The notes beneath the pieces were generated by a model. That model was not told the DNA's origin. It did no database searches and worked only from the letters and a program-made list of their open reading frames with translations. A stretch of 64,000 nucleotides of DNA, from positions 1,011,113 to 1,075,112 of the forward strand of contig NZ_QOUX01000046.1 of assembly GCF_004116265.1 (NCBI RefSeq), given 5' to 3'. This document shows positions 9,599 through 18,286 of the stretch, piece after piece; the stretch's first letter is position 1, and each line of letters starts with the position of its first letter. The translations under genes were made by a program, and so were the position numbers. Origin of the DNA: Anaerobacillus alkaliphilus. GTDB taxonomy: Bacteria > Bacillota > Bacilli > Bacillales > Anaerobacillaceae.

Positions 9599-10225
9599 TT
9601 ACCAACGTATAGTAGATAGTGCTGTTAACAGACTTTGTTGTTCAGAAACACTTATATCCCAACTAGAAACTTCTTGCCTAATCGTCGTGAGATTGCCATA
9701 TCCTTTTACAAATCCGTTTAATCTTGCGACCAAGGTTGAATTGTGAAATCTTTCTATACTTGGATACACTTCCATTAACCTTTTTACTGCTATTGGGTAT
9801 CTTTTTAAATAATATTTTTGATGATAATCCTCGGCTAGTGTAAAACCATTATATGGCACAATCTCTGTTTGTATTTCTTGCTGAAGATTATTCTCTATCT
9901 TTTTTTTGACAACTTCAATTGCTTTTTTTTGAGATTGATCATGATAAAAAAGGATTGAGATGTATTGTCTCCCTTTGTAATTGCCGCGATTTGGATTGTG
10001 ATTGTGCCAAAAAAATGTAAGTATCTCTTCATACGATATAGACTTTGGATCAAACTCTAGCTCAAGTGCCTCAGTATGATCGCCCATTTTTTTATAAGTA
10101 GGATTACATGTGGTTCCACCTGCATAGCCAACACGAGTCCTTAAAACACCACTAAGATGCCCGAACCGAGCATCAGGTCCCCAAAATCACCCCATCCCAA
10201 ACGTTGCAATACTTTTTTCCCTCAT
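9599..10225 (-). CDS. msrA: Selenoprotein peptide-methionine (S)-S-oxide reductase, UGA = Sec at residue 13
   Basis: MsrA reduces methionine-S-sulfoxide in proteins. The minus-strand frame starts at ATG 10225 (MREKSIATFGMG) and meets an in-frame TGA at 10187-10189 exactly where the catalytic Cys of the GCFWG motif belongs (here G-U-FWG). It then continues without a stop through GYAGGTTCNPTY, GDHTEA and DYHQKYYLK to TAA at 9599, giving 208 residues. A hairpin follows the TGA at 10156-10174, as expected of a bacterial SECIS, and the same genome carries a Sec formate dehydrogenase. The only other Cys in the protein is at residue 40, so a classical C-terminal resolving Cys is missing. A gene caller would start at Met47 (10087) and lose the active site. 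The SD is weak (GGTG). Pseudogene by point mutation is the alternative. Confidence 0.85.
10156..10174 (-). promoter_or_regulatory. Candidate SECIS hairpin of msrA
   Basis: Twelve nucleotides after the TGA on the minus strand, GATGCTC pairs with GGGCATC (one U-G pair) around the 5-nt loop GGTTC. The loop starts 20 nt downstream of the UGA, with GG first, matching the bacterial SECIS pattern and the distance seen in fdnG of this window (19 nt). Confidence 0.7.
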
Positions 10226-10434
10226 AACTGTCACACCAACTTTCTTTAACTTTTTGTTTCATTAGTATTCGTTAGTGTAGCTTTTTAATTTACTATGCCA
10301 AGAGCAATTTTTAAAAACAAACAATAATAAACTATTATCCCATAATCTTCAAATGATTGTTCGAGCTTTTTCTAGATGTTTAAAGCCAATCTGTGATAAA
10401 ATGCTCAAAAAGCCAAGATTCAGGGGGAAGAAAC

Positions 10435-11451
10435 ATGATTGATTTACGAAGTGATACAATTACAAGACCAACGCAAAAAATGCGTGAGGCTATGTATAAA
10501 GCAGAAGTTGGCGATGATGTATATGGAGAAGATCCAACCATTAATCAATTGGAAACATTAGCGGCAGAAATGTTAGGAAAAGAAGCTGCCTTGTTTGTAA
10601 CAAGTGGAACTCAAGGAAATCAAATTGCTGTGCTTACTCATTGTAGACAAGGGGACGAAATCATTTTAGACGAAGACTCGCACATTGTTTATTATGAAGG
10701 TGGTGCCATTTCCGCGTTTGCAGGTGTCCAACCCCGTACAATTAAGTCAAATGCCGGAATGATTGATCCTGAAAAACTTAGACTAGCGATTCGGACAAAT
10801 GATATTCATTTTCCTGATACAACGCTTATTTGCTTAGAAAATACCCATAACCGTGGAGGTGGGGCTGTCATACCACCTAGCCATATGAAAGAATTATTTG
10901 CCATTGCACAAGAACATAATGTTCCAATCCACCTAGACGGTGCACGTCTCTTCAATGCAGCTGTTGCCTTAGGTGAACCGTTAACAGCTTTTACCCAATA
11001 CACAACAACGGTTCAAGTTTGCTTATCAAAAGGGCTAGGTGCTCCAGTTGGTTCTATTTTAGCAGGATCAAAAGAATTTATTGATAAAGCTCGTAAGTGG
11101 CGAAAACGATTGGGCGGTGGGTTGAGGCAAGCTGGAATATTAGGGGCGGCTGGCTTGATCGCTTTAACAGAGATGATAGATCGTTTAGCTGTAGATCACG
11201 ATCATGCAAAACGTCTAGCAGAAGGAATTAGCAAACATCCACTATTAGAGGTTGTTAATAGTGTCGACACGAACATTGTTTTAGTTGATATAACGAGAAC
11301 AGGAAAAGACTCTGCTCAGTTTATTGAAGAATTAAAAGAAGTAGGAATACTTGCTGTAGGTTTTGGTCCGACAACTGTTCGGTTTACCACACATTATGAT
11401 TTAAGTAGTGAACAAATTGAGCAAGCTATAGATAAGGTTGTAAGTCTGTAG
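10435..11451 (+). CDS. ltaA: Low-specificity L-threonine aldolase
   Basis: A 338-residue PLP enzyme of the beta-eliminating lyase/threonine aldolase family, cleaving L-threonine and allo-threonine to glycine and acetaldehyde. It starts [13 protein letters not shown], the family's N-terminal signature. The phosphate-binding region is [10 protein letters not shown] near residue 59, and the PLP lysine lies in [12 protein letters not shown] near 198. The frame opens earlier (10393), but ATG 10435 is preceded by AGGGGGAAG at 10422-10430. The gene is divergent from msrA and is followed 43 bp later by ytqA on the same strand. Confidence 0.92.
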   Translation: MIDLRSDTITRPTQKMREAMYKAEVGDDVYGEDPTINQLETLAAEMLGKEAALFVTSGTQGNQIAVLTHCRQGDEIILDEDSHIVYYEGGAISAFAGVQPRTIKSNAGMIDPEKLRLAIRTNDIHFPDTTLICLENTHNRGGGAVIPPSHMKELFAIAQEHNVPIHLDGARLFNAAVALGEPLTAFTQYTTTVQVCLSKGLGAPVGSILAGSKEFIDKARKWRKRLGGGLRQAGILGAAGLIALTEMIDRLAVDHDHAKRLAEGISKHPLLEVVNSVDTNIVLVDITRTGKDSAQFIEELKEVGILAVGFGPTTVRFTTHYDLSSEQIEQAIDKVVSL

Positions 11452-11494
11452 TGGTACTAAAAAACACTAATTATGTTAAGTAGAGAGGAATATT

Positions 11495-12448
11495 ATGAAT
11501 AAGTTAAATGAACAAATCCCAATTATGTTTGGTGAGAAAAGATACCATTCGTGGAGCTTTCATCTGCGCCAGCAGTTTGGGCAGAAAATATTTAAAGTTC
11601 CGCTAGATGCAGGTTTTGATTGTCCAAATCGAGATGGAAAGGTTGCTAGTGGCGGCTGTACATTCTGTAGTGAACGAGGCTCAGGTGATTTTGCTGGTGA
11701 CAGAAAAGATGACCTTGTAACACAATTTAACACCATTAAAGCTAAGATGCACGAAAAGTGGCCTAATGGTAAATATTTAGGTTATTTTCAAGCATATACC
11801 AATACCTATGCACCTGTAGAACAGTTAAGAGAAATGTACGAAGTTATTTTAGAGCAAGAAGGTGTCGTAGGTTTGTCAATTGCTACTAGACCTGATTGCT
11901 TACCAGATGACGTCGTAGAATATTTAGGCGAGCTAAACAAAAGAACTTATCTTTGGGTGGAATTAGGATTACAAACTGTTCACCAACGAACTGCTGATTT
12001 AATTAATAGAGCCCACGACTATCAAACATATGTTGAGGGAGTAGAAAAACTAAGAAAACATAACATTCGAATTTGCTCCCATATTATCAATGGTTTGCCA
12101 TTAGAGAATTATGACATGATGATGGAAACAGCGAAAGAAGTTGCAAAATTAGATGTTCAAGGGATTAAAATACACCTACTTCATCTACTTAAGAAAACTC
12201 CAATGGTAAAACAGTATGAAAAAGGGATGCTCGAGTTTATGAGTGCACAAGACTATATTAAATTGGTTTGTGATCAGTTAGAAGTTCTTCCGCCCGACAT
12301 GATCGTCCACCGTTTAACGGGTGATGGTCCTGCAGATTTAATGATTGGACCAATGTGGAGTTTAAACAAATGGGAAGTACTGAACGGAATAGAGGCTGAA
12401 TTGAAAAACAGAAACAGCTGGCAAGGTAAGCACTATCAAAGGGGGTAA
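11495..12448 (+). CDS. ytqA: TIGR01212-family radical SAM protein (YtqA/YhcC-like)
   Basis: A 317-residue radical SAM protein with the non-canonical cluster motif of this family: Cys43, then Cys55 and Cys58 in GGCTFCSERG. It also has GLSIATRPDCL and the WVELGLQT strand typical of the SAM barrel. The precise substrate is unsettled; the conserved pairing with ytqB (a tRNA wobble-uridine methyltransferase gene) hints at tRNA modification, which is inference. SD AGAGAGGA precedes the ATG. Its stop codon overlaps the ytqB start (TAATG), so the two are translationally coupled. Confidence 0.9.
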   Translation: MNKLNEQIPIMFGEKRYHSWSFHLRQQFGQKIFKVPLDAGFDCPNRDGKVASGGCTFCSERGSGDFAGDRKDDLVTQFNTIKAKMHEKWPNGKYLGYFQAYTNTYAPVEQLREMYEVILEQEGVVGLSIATRPDCLPDDVVEYLGELNKRTYLWVELGLQTVHQRTADLINRAHDYQTYVEGVEKLRKHNIRICSHIINGLPLENYDMMMETAKEVAKLDVQGIKIHLLHLLKKTPMVKQYEKGMLEFMSAQDYIKLVCDQLEVLPPDMIVHRLTGDGPADLMIGPMWSLNKWEVLNGIEAELKNRNSWQGKHYQRG

Positions 12449-13026
12449 TGGTATTGAAGGTCTTAGGAATTCTCCCTTTTGCTAGACAACTCCTGACAAA
12501 TGCCGTTTCTCTAGGTGACTCTGTTATCGACGGAACGGCAGGAAACGGTCATGATACGTTATTTCTAGCTCAACTCGTAGGAAAAACGGGTCACGTGTTT
12601 GCGTTTGACATCCAGGAACAAGCTATTCTAAGTACAAAAGAACGTCTAGAAACTAACGATGCTCTCTCTCAAGTAACTCTATACCAACAAGGTCACGAAG
12701 CAGTTAAAGAGCTATTACCTACATCATCTAGAGGTAATATTGCCGGTGCCATCTTTAACCTTGGCTACCTTCCTGGTGGAGACAAAGCGATTGTGACCAA
12801 ACCTGATACAACTTTACTTGCTATTACCGATATTTTTTCTATGCTTAAAAAAGGTGGAATCATCGTATTAGTTATTTACTATGGTCATGAAGAAGGAAAA
12901 TTAGAAAAAGACGAAGTGTTAAACTTTGTTAGTAAGATCGATCAAACGGAAGCCCATGTCTTAAGTTATCAATTTTTAAATCAAAAGAATAATCCACCTT
13001 TTATCGTTGCGATTGAAAAACGATAA
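12448..13026 (+). CDS. mnmM: Class I SAM methyltransferase, tRNA wobble-uridine methyltransferase MnmM (YtqB)
   Basis: A 192-residue Rossmann-fold methyltransferase: motif I is VIDGTAGNGHDTLFLA near residues 26-41, the acidic end of strand 2 is FAFDIQ, and FNLGYLPGGDK near 109 is the family's motif IV region. B. subtilis YtqB was assigned as MnmM, which methylates 5-aminomethyl-2-thiouridine at tRNA position 34 in bacteria lacking the MnmC methylase. Homology to YtqB is clear from the family pattern and from the ytqA overlap. The ATG overlaps the ytqA stop codon, with GGGGG upstream as SD. Confidence 0.88.
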   Translation: MVLKVLGILPFARQLLTNAVSLGDSVIDGTAGNGHDTLFLAQLVGKTGHVFAFDIQEQAILSTKERLETNDALSQVTLYQQGHEAVKELLPTSSRGNIAGAIFNLGYLPGGDKAIVTKPDTTLLAITDIFSMLKKGGIIVLVIYYGHEEGKLEKDEVLNFVSKIDQTEAHVLSYQFLNQKNNPPFIVAIEKR

Positions 13027-13031
13027 AAAAT

Positions 13032-13060
13032 AGGAGGCTGACTTATGTCAGCCTCTTTCC
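13032..13060 (+). terminator. Terminator after ytqB, probably bidirectional
   Basis: AGGAGGCTGAC/GTCAGCCTCTT forms an 10-11 bp stem with a short TTAT loop and a T-rich tail; upstream A residues could let it also end the convergent gene at 13070. Confidence 0.85.
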
Positions 13061-13069
13061 TTTTAATAA

Positions 13070-13427
13070 TTAAACTGTTGGTGTTACCCAAGCCGTTCCA
13101 ATGATCACCAACAAAATAAACAATACAACGATTAACGCAAAGCCACGTCCGCCTCCATGCATAGGAGCTGCAGGAGCTACAGGCATTGCACCGTATCCAC
13201 ATCCTGTTACAGGAGCCGCACCATAGCCTGCGCCGTGCATAGGGCCTGCTCCGAATCCAGCGCCGTGCATAGGAGCTGCTCCAAAGCCAGCGCCGTACGT
13301 AGGCGTTGCCGCACCATAAGCTGCGCCCGCTGCCGCACCCGCTAAAGGAGCTGCAGGGCCTGCAAATGGAGCTGCAGCAAAGCCAGCTGCTGTACCTGCA
13401 GCTGCACCAGTTACCGGTCCAAACATT
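13070..13427 (-). CDS. Gly/Ala-rich protein with YjcZ-like C-terminal membrane segment
   Basis: A 118-residue protein starting MFGPVTGAAAG at 13427, with GAAGGTGG as SD. The first two thirds are almost only Gly, Ala, Pro and Met, including about four tandem decads of the type GAGFGAxPMH. The C-terminal RGFALIVVLFILLVIIGTAWV is a single hydrophobic helix very like the small YjcZ/SscA sporulation proteins of Bacillus, which are normally about 30-50 residues. I infer a spore-associated protein with a repeat-rich extension. Its His and Cys in the repeats could bind metal, but nothing here proves that. Gene calls on the opposite strand in this region are shadows of its GC-rich repeats. Confidence 0.65.
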
Positions 13428-13550
13428 CTAACACCACCTTCCCTGTTACATAATTCTAACCTATGCAATCAGGGAGAAATCTGAGTTAGGTATGAGCGGA
13501 ATTTCGGCAAAAAAAACTAGGAACCCTTTAATACCGGGCTTGAATTGCTC

Positions 13551-14360
13551 TTAATTATACATATTTTTACCGTAAAAGATCTCATCCATTTCCATTGTAA
13601 GCTTCTGTGTAATTTCTTCAGCTTCTTCTCTAGCTAATTTGTCTTTTTTATATCCAAACAGATAATTATCTAAATCAAATTCTTTTAATTTACATTTAGT
13701 ATGAAAGATATTCTCTTGATAAACATTTACATCAATCATATCAAACAGGTTTTTCACATCATCCGGAATGTAATTTTGGATTGAATTTATTTCATGATCA
13801 ATAAACAGCTTATGGCCACTAATATCTCTCGTAAAACCACGAACACGGTAATCAATTGTCATCACATCTGTTTCAAAAGAATGGATTAAATAATTCAGTG
13901 CTTTTAATGGTGAAATCTCTCCACATGTGGAAACATCAACATCTGCTCTAAACGTACTTATTCCTTCATCAGGGTGGTATTCTGGATACGTATGAACCGT
14001 TATATGACTTTTATCTAATTGCATAACAACATTATCTGGGAGCGGACCAGGTGATTCCTCAAACTGACTTGTTGGTACTTCTACTACCGGTTCCTCGGAA
14101 ATAAGCATTGTCACACTTGCTCCTTGAGGAACATAGTCCTGTTGCGCAATATTTAACACATGTGCACCAATAATATCAGAAACGGTGTTTAGTATATGAG
14201 TCAACCTTTCTGCACTGTATTGCTCATCAATATACTCTATGTAAGCTTCACGCTCTTCTTTTGTCCTAGTATAGCAAACATCATACATATTGAAGCTTAG
14301 TGATTTTGTTAAATTATTGAACCCATGCAAGGTAATTCTCTGCTCTGGTGTAAGTTTCAT
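13551..14360 (-). CDS. speD: S-adenosylmethionine decarboxylase proenzyme, SpeD class
   Basis: A 269-residue pyruvoyl-dependent decarboxylase that provides decarboxylated SAM, the aminopropyl donor for spermidine. The self-cleavage site is visible as [12 protein letters not shown], where Ser becomes the pyruvoyl group; the conserved [10 protein letters not shown] segment follows. The length matches the long (E. coli-type) SpeD rather than the short SpeH found in B. subtilis at ~126 residues. Start MKLTPEQRI at 14360 is preceded by AAGGGGAG. No spermidine synthase gene is adjacent. Confidence 0.92.
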   Translation of the reverse strand: MKLTPEQRITLHGFNNLTKSLSFNMYDVCYTRTKEEREAYIEYIDEQYSAERLTHILNTVSDIIGAHVLNIAQQDYVPQGASVTMLISEEPVVEVPTSQFEESPGPLPDNVVMQLDKSHITVHTYPEYHPDEGISTFRADVDVSTCGEISPLKALNYLIHSFETDVMTIDYRVRGFTRDISGHKLFIDHEINSIQNYIPDDVKNLFDMIDVNVYQENIFHTKCKLKEFDLDNYLFGYKKDKLAREEAEEITQKLTMEMDEIFYGKNMYN

Positions 14361-14481
14361 GAAAAAACTCCCCTTACTAAGTAGTTTGTTCAGTCTAAGT
14401 ATTATTATCTTACCCATTGCTTAATGAAAAACTCAATTTCCTATGAAATTTTTGATTGGTTTTCTCAGATCATTTTGGATG

Positions 14482-14519
14482 AAAAAAAAAGCTTAGAGAA
14501 ATAAATTGATCCTCTAAGC
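14482..14519 (-). terminator. Terminator after ytpB
   Basis: On the minus strand GGCTTAGAGG pairs with CTCTAAGC around an AT-rich loop and is followed by a run of nine T residues, 6 bp after the ytpB stop. Confidence 0.9.
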
Positions 14520-14525
14520 CTCATA

Positions 14526-15584
14526 CTATTTTTTTAACCTTCGATAAAGCCAACCATTGATATAGAAAAACATTGTTGAACCTCCACCAATGCGAATTAA
14601 TCGTTTAGCTAGTTCTCTCACGTTTCTTTGTTTCCGTACCTTTTCATCGGCTAAGTAAATCGCTAATAAACCTTTATTAATAAAATAATGGAATGATTGG
14701 TGTGGCATACTCTGAATACTTAAATCTGCTTTTTTAGCAAAATGCTCTAGCCTTTCAATTAAATGCTGTTCATCATCATAGTAAAAGCAAAAATTCAAAT
14801 CTCCACCTTGTCGATCTTCTTCTTGATCGATGAAATAGTCGAGTAAAATATGCAGGCCTTGAACCCAAGGAAAGTAACTTTCCTTGACCTTTTGAGCTTC
14901 TTCTCTTGTAAAACCTTCGCTTGTAGCATAGGCGACTAAACAAAATATACCTAATGTAGAGCCTGAACACGCTGAGAACTCATACCAACTCATTGGAGGT
15001 AGTTGGTTTCTATGGGTATTAAACCAGTTTTCTAGTCTGGGTACACGTTCGTCCACTTTCACATGTTTATGTACTTGAAGGTCACAGTAATATTCCGCAA
15101 GCTCGATAATCTGTTCACCTATATTCTCATATGATGGTAAACTCTGAAGTACTTGCTGACATGTTCGTACCAACTCCTGTAAATAGCCGCCATCGTTTTG
15201 TTCTTCACGATAGCGGTAATAATTTTCTAAAGGAGCATTTGCTGTAAGTGCGTGTAGCATCGAATTATGTAAAGTACGAAAATCTCTAGGATCAAGAGAT
15301 GTGCTCCTGTCACATAAATTATCTAAGTAATCACTAATTGTTTGATAAGCAACGATAAACTCAATGGTTTTATCAATATCTGCTTTAGCTAACAATCCGT
15401 AGATACTCCCACCCTCACAATGAAAGGTTTTTGTTTCAATACTTGCTAAGGCTTGTTTTCGTAATTCTGGATCAGGGATATCATCCGCCTTTTGTTTCCA
15501 ATAATTTAGATTTTGGTGAACTCGCGGCAATACGTCTTTGTAAATTTTCGTCATTAACGTCAAAGGTTGCTTTGGTATACTCAA
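14526..15584 (-). CDS. ytpB: Tetraprenyl-beta-curcumene synthase (YtpB)
   Basis: A 352-residue protein of the YtpB family (DUF2600), which cyclises tetraprenyl diphosphate to tetraprenyl-beta-curcumene, the first step of sesquarterpene synthesis in Bacillus. The Asp-rich Mg-binding motif is visible in ISDYLDNLCDR. The frame extends to an ATG at 15632, but there is no SD there; AGAAAGGAG sits in front of a TTG at 15584 (LSIPKQPLTLM), which I take as the start. It follows ytpA by about 60 bp on the same strand, the order known from B. subtilis. Confidence 0.88.
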   Translation of the reverse strand: MSIPKQPLTLMTKIYKDVLPRVHQNLNYWKQKADDIPDPELRKQALASIETKTFHCEGGSIYGLLAKADIDKTIEFIVAYQTISDYLDNLCDRSTSLDPRDFRTLHNSMLHALTANAPLENYYRYREEQNDGGYLQELVRTCQQVLQSLPSYENIGEQIIELAEYYCDLQVHKHVKVDERVPRLENWFNTHRNQLPPMSWYEFSACSGSTLGIFCLVAYATSEGFTREEAQKVKESYFPWVQGLHILLDYFIDQEEDRQGGDLNFCFYYDDEQHLIERLEHFAKKADLSIQSMPHQSFHYFINKGLLAIYLADEKVRKQRNVRELAKRLIRIGGGSTMFFYINGWLYRRLKK

Positions 15585-15645
15585 GATAAACTCCTTTCTA
15601 GAAACACTGAGCGCGTCTAAGATATGTCTCATATAAAAATATATT

Positions 15646-16416
15646 TTATAGATGTGACTCCATAAACCCTTTTGCTATCTCAAACACTGTTTCCTTCTCT
15701 GGCTCATTAAATACTTCGTGATACAAACCTGGAAATTCTTTATAATATTTATCGGTTAATGGGACATTATGAAACCAATCTAGTACAGCAGACTTGTCGA
15801 CAATTAAATCATCTCCCCCTTGAAGGACTGCAAGTGGAACATTGGGAAAGTTATGAACATCACGGTGACTATTGGCCATTGCAGTTTTTAATTCCATAAA
15901 CCAGCGGATTGAAACCTTTTTCACCATATGAATATCTGACTCATCTCTCTTTAGCATCTCTTCACATCGTGTTACTTGTGCAAGGTTAGTTGCCAAACGT
16001 AGTTTCGGAATGAATTTATTAAGGGGAATAGCACTATACTGCAAAAACTTAGATGGTGGATTGACTAAACCTAGACATGGTGAAGATAGAATAATTGCAT
16101 TAACGTCTAGTTTTTTTTGAAGCATAGTCTGTATGACGGCTAAACCGCCCATACTATGGCCTAGAAGAAAGATTGGTAAGTGAAATTCCTGTGCACGTTT
16201 ATACCACTCTTCTATCGTATCAATATACTCTTGAAAGCTCTCTACATGCCCTCTTGCTTTTGGCTTTCTCCCCTGACCTGGTAAATCTCCCATGACAACA
16301 TGAAATCCTTCGTTGATTAACTTCTGGACTAACCATTGATAACGAACATGATGTTCATTTGCTCCATGAACTAACACAAATACCGCTTTTGCGTCTTTAC
16401 TCTCCCAAACCCACAT
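15646..16416 (-). CDS. ytpA: Alpha/beta hydrolase, lysophospholipase-like (YtpA)
   Basis: A 256-residue serine hydrolase of the alpha/beta fold. The nucleophile elbow is GHSMGG (Ser88), the oxyanion strand is VLVHGANEHH near residue 15, and candidate acid and base residues lie in GGDDLIVD and YHEVFNEPEK near the C-terminus. B. subtilis YtpA is a lysophospholipase implicated in bacilysocin production; the same activity is inferred here. SD AGGGGG is well placed for ATG 16416. Likely the first gene of a ytpA-ytpB unit. Confidence 0.88.
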   Translation of the reverse strand: MWVWESKDAKAVFVLVHGANEHHVRYQWLVQKLINEGFHVVMGDLPGQGRKPKARGHVESFQEYIDTIEEWYKRAQEFHLPIFLLGHSMGGLAVIQTMLQKKLDVNAIILSSPCLGLVNPPSKFLQYSAIPLNKFIPKLRLATNLAQVTRCEEMLKRDESDIHMVKKVSIRWFMELKTAMANSHRDVHNFPNVPLAVLQGGDDLIVDKSAVLDWFHNVPLTDKYYKEFPGLYHEVFNEPEKETVFEIAKGFMESHL

Positions 16417-16536
16417 ACGATCATCCCCCTATTTACTATCTATTAACTCCTAATTTTGATAAAATTGAGAGTAGTTTCCTTACTATAAATATATTGGTAC
16501 TATAAAAATAACATGACAATCAGGGGGATTCAAATT

Positions 16537-17058
16537 ATGATCTATCCTTATAAAGGAAAATTACCGGAAATTGACGAAACTGCATTTATTGCCGATTTCG
16601 TTACAGTGACAGGTGATGTAAAAATAGGGGCACACTCAAGCATATGGTTTAACACAGTTATTCGTGGTGACGTATCTCCAACTTTAATTGGAGACCGTGT
16701 AAATGTCCAAGACAATTGTACACTCCATCAAAGCCCACAATATCCATTAATAATTGAAGACGATGTGACTGTTGGCCACCAAGTACTTTTACACAGTTGT
16801 TGCATTCGTAAAAATGCATTAATAGGGATGGGCTCGATTATTCTTGACGGAGCTGAAATTGGTGAGGGTGCGTTTATCGGAGCAGGTAGCCTTGTTCCTC
16901 AGGGGAAAAAAATTCCTCCTAATACGTTAGCATTTGGTCGCCCTGCCAAAGTCATAAGAGAACTAACTGAGAATGATCTTAATGATATGGCAAGAATACG
17001 CCGTGAGTATGTAGAAAAAGGTCAATATTATAAAAGTTTGCAAGATGAAGAGAAGTGA
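16537..17058 (+). CDS. ytoA: Gamma-carbonic-anhydrase-like hexapeptide-repeat protein (YtoA)
   Basis: A 173-residue left-handed beta-helix protein made of hexapeptide repeats (for example VKIGAH, VTVGHQ, ALIGMG, AEIGEG). It keeps the His residues expected of gamma-type carbonic anhydrases in NCTLHQ, VGHQVLLH. The family includes YrdA, PaaY and B. subtilis YtoA; enzymatic carbonic anhydrase activity is not shown for most. The frame begins at 16513, but ATG 16537 with GGGGGATT in front is the likely start. It is divergent from ytpA. Confidence 0.9.
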   Translation: MIYPYKGKLPEIDETAFIADFVTVTGDVKIGAHSSIWFNTVIRGDVSPTLIGDRVNVQDNCTLHQSPQYPLIIEDDVTVGHQVLLHSCCIRKNALIGMGSIILDGAEIGEGAFIGAGSLVPQGKKIPPNTLAFGRPAKVIRELTENDLNDMARIRREYVEKGQYYKSLQDEEK

Positions 17059-17080
17059 AAGTCATTTTCAATATAATATA

Positions 17081-17122
17081 CTAGTCTGAATGTGCGACTT
17101 AGCTATTCGGACTAGTTTTTTT
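17081..17122 (+). terminator. Terminator after ytoA
   Basis: CTAGTCTGAAT pairs with ATTCGGACTAG (one G-U pair), followed by seven T residues. Confidence 0.88.
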
Positions 17123-17193
17123 GTATAGGTATGGGTGAGAAGTGAATAGGCACCTTATTGGAATTTCGAAATAAATCTTAATGGACATATTTT

Positions 17194-17645
17194 CCAGTTA
17201 CTAGGAGGATTCGGTAACCAAGATTGATCTCGTTGCGCATATCTTCCAGTTACTAGGAGGATTCGGTAACCAAGATTGATCCTGCTGCGCATGTTTTCCA
17301 GTTACTAGGAGAATTCGGTAACCAAGATTGTTCTTGCTGCGCGTGTTTTCCAGTTTCTAGGAAGATTTGGTAACCAAGATTGATCTTGCTGCGTGTGTTT
17401 TCCAGTTACTAGGAGAATTTGGTAACCAAGATTGATCTCGTTGCGCATGTTTTCCAGTTGCTAGGAGAATTTGGTAACCAAGATTGATCTTGCTGCGCAT
17501 GTTTTCCAGTTGCTAGGAGAATTCGGTAACCAAGATTGTTCTTGCTGCGCGTGTTTTCCAGTTGCTAGGAGAATTCGGTAACCAAGATTGTTCTTGCTGC
17601 GCGTGTTTTCCAGTTGCTAGGAGGATTTGGTAACCAAGAATAATA
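17194..17645. repeat. Tandem array of about nine 52-bp units with GGTAACC core
   Basis: CCAGTTnCTAGGA recurs with exact 52-bp spacing at 17194, 17246, 17298, 17350, 17402, 17454, 17506, 17558 and 17610. Each unit contains CGGTAACCAAGATTG or TGGTAACCAAGATTG and most end in TTGCTGCGCGTGTT or similar. GGTAACC is palindromic. No spacers, no ORF, and a unit length not divisible by 3. It lies in the convergent gap between ytoA and the 17760 gene, between two hairpins that share ATTCGGACTA. Its period equals that of the array at 4692, although the sequences are unrelated by eye. Confidence 0.95.
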
Positions 17646-17674
17646 TTAACTGTTGATCCATTCCAAAACGCCCC

Positions 17675-17713
17675 TTATTCGGACTACTTCTGTTGGGAAA
17701 GTAGTCCGAATAA
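17675..17713. repeat. Perfect 15-bp inverted repeat
   Basis: TTATTCGGACTACTT (17675-17689) and AAGTAGTCCGAATAA (17699-17713) form a perfect 15-bp stem with a 9-nt loop. It lacks a T run in either direction, so terminator function is uncertain. The arm shares ATTCGGACTA with the ytoA terminator on the other side of the 52-bp array. Confidence 0.8.
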
Positions 17714-17759
17714 AGACCAACTCTAAAATTCTTTCACTTTGCCCTCGCTACCAGTTATT

Positions 17760-18143
17760 TTAATCATCGTCTTCTTCTATTTGATCAGCCCTTTTTAAAT
17801 TTCCATCGACCCACTTCCACCGCTTACCATTGGTGGGTTTTTTATTGTCGTACTCAAGCTCTTCGTCTTCATCTTCATCTTCGTTATCACTAAAATAGTT
17901 CTCATCATCATTTTCCATCTCATCATTACCATTACCATTATCATCATTATCATTATTTTCTTCTTCCTCTGGCGGACATCCAAAATTAAATTCATCGCCA
18001 ATGATATACTCCCCAGTCTCAATTTTCATATTTGCTTGGTGCCCCTTATGAATGGCTGGACCGAAATTAAGAGAAGCGCCACCAGAAACATTCGTAATTT
18101 TTAAATTCCCTATCGTTGTCATCGGAGTTCTTAAAGGCTTCAT
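17760..18143 (-). CDS. GerPA/GerPF-like protein with a long acidic tail
   Basis: A 127-residue protein. Residues 8-23 (IGNLKITNVSGGASLNFG) resemble the start of GerPA/GerPF-type spore germination proteins, small spore-coat proteins that help germinants pass the coat. After residue 55 there is a run dominated by Glu, Asp and Asn to about residue 105, then a short basic KRWKWVDGNLKRAD and an acidic end. Classic GerP proteins are about 70 residues and lack the acidic tail. The start MKPLRTP at 18143 has AGGAGG upstream. A spore-coat location is inferred from the N-terminal resemblance only. Confidence 0.6.
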   Translation of the reverse strand: MKPLRTPMTTIGNLKITNVSGGASLNFGPAIHKGHQANMKIETGEYIIGDEFNFGCPPEEEENNDNDDNGNGNDEMENDDENYFSDNEDEDEDEELEYDNKKPTNGKRWKWVDGNLKRADQIEEDDD

Positions 18144-18286
18144 AAATAGTCCTCCTTTCAATTCTCCCTATAGTAAGATACGAGAAGAACGGACAACCCG
18201 ATTAGATGAATGTACTAAAATCTCTTAAAATGTACTCTTGTCCTATAAACCAATGTAGTAGACTCATAATAAAGATAAATAATCCC

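Noticed and set aside
9599..10225. msrA as a simple nonsense pseudogene
   Set aside because: The only stop is TGA, precisely at the catalytic Cys, followed by a SECIS-like hairpin in a genome with a Sec formate dehydrogenase; the rest of the frame is intact.
13157..13345. Plus-strand Cys/Arg/Ser-rich ORF opposite the Gly/Ala-rich gene
   Set aside because: It mirrors the repeats of the minus-strand gene and has no SD.
17194..17645. CRISPR array or repeat-protein gene
   Set aside because: No spacers; the 52-bp unit is not a multiple of 3 and frames are closed.
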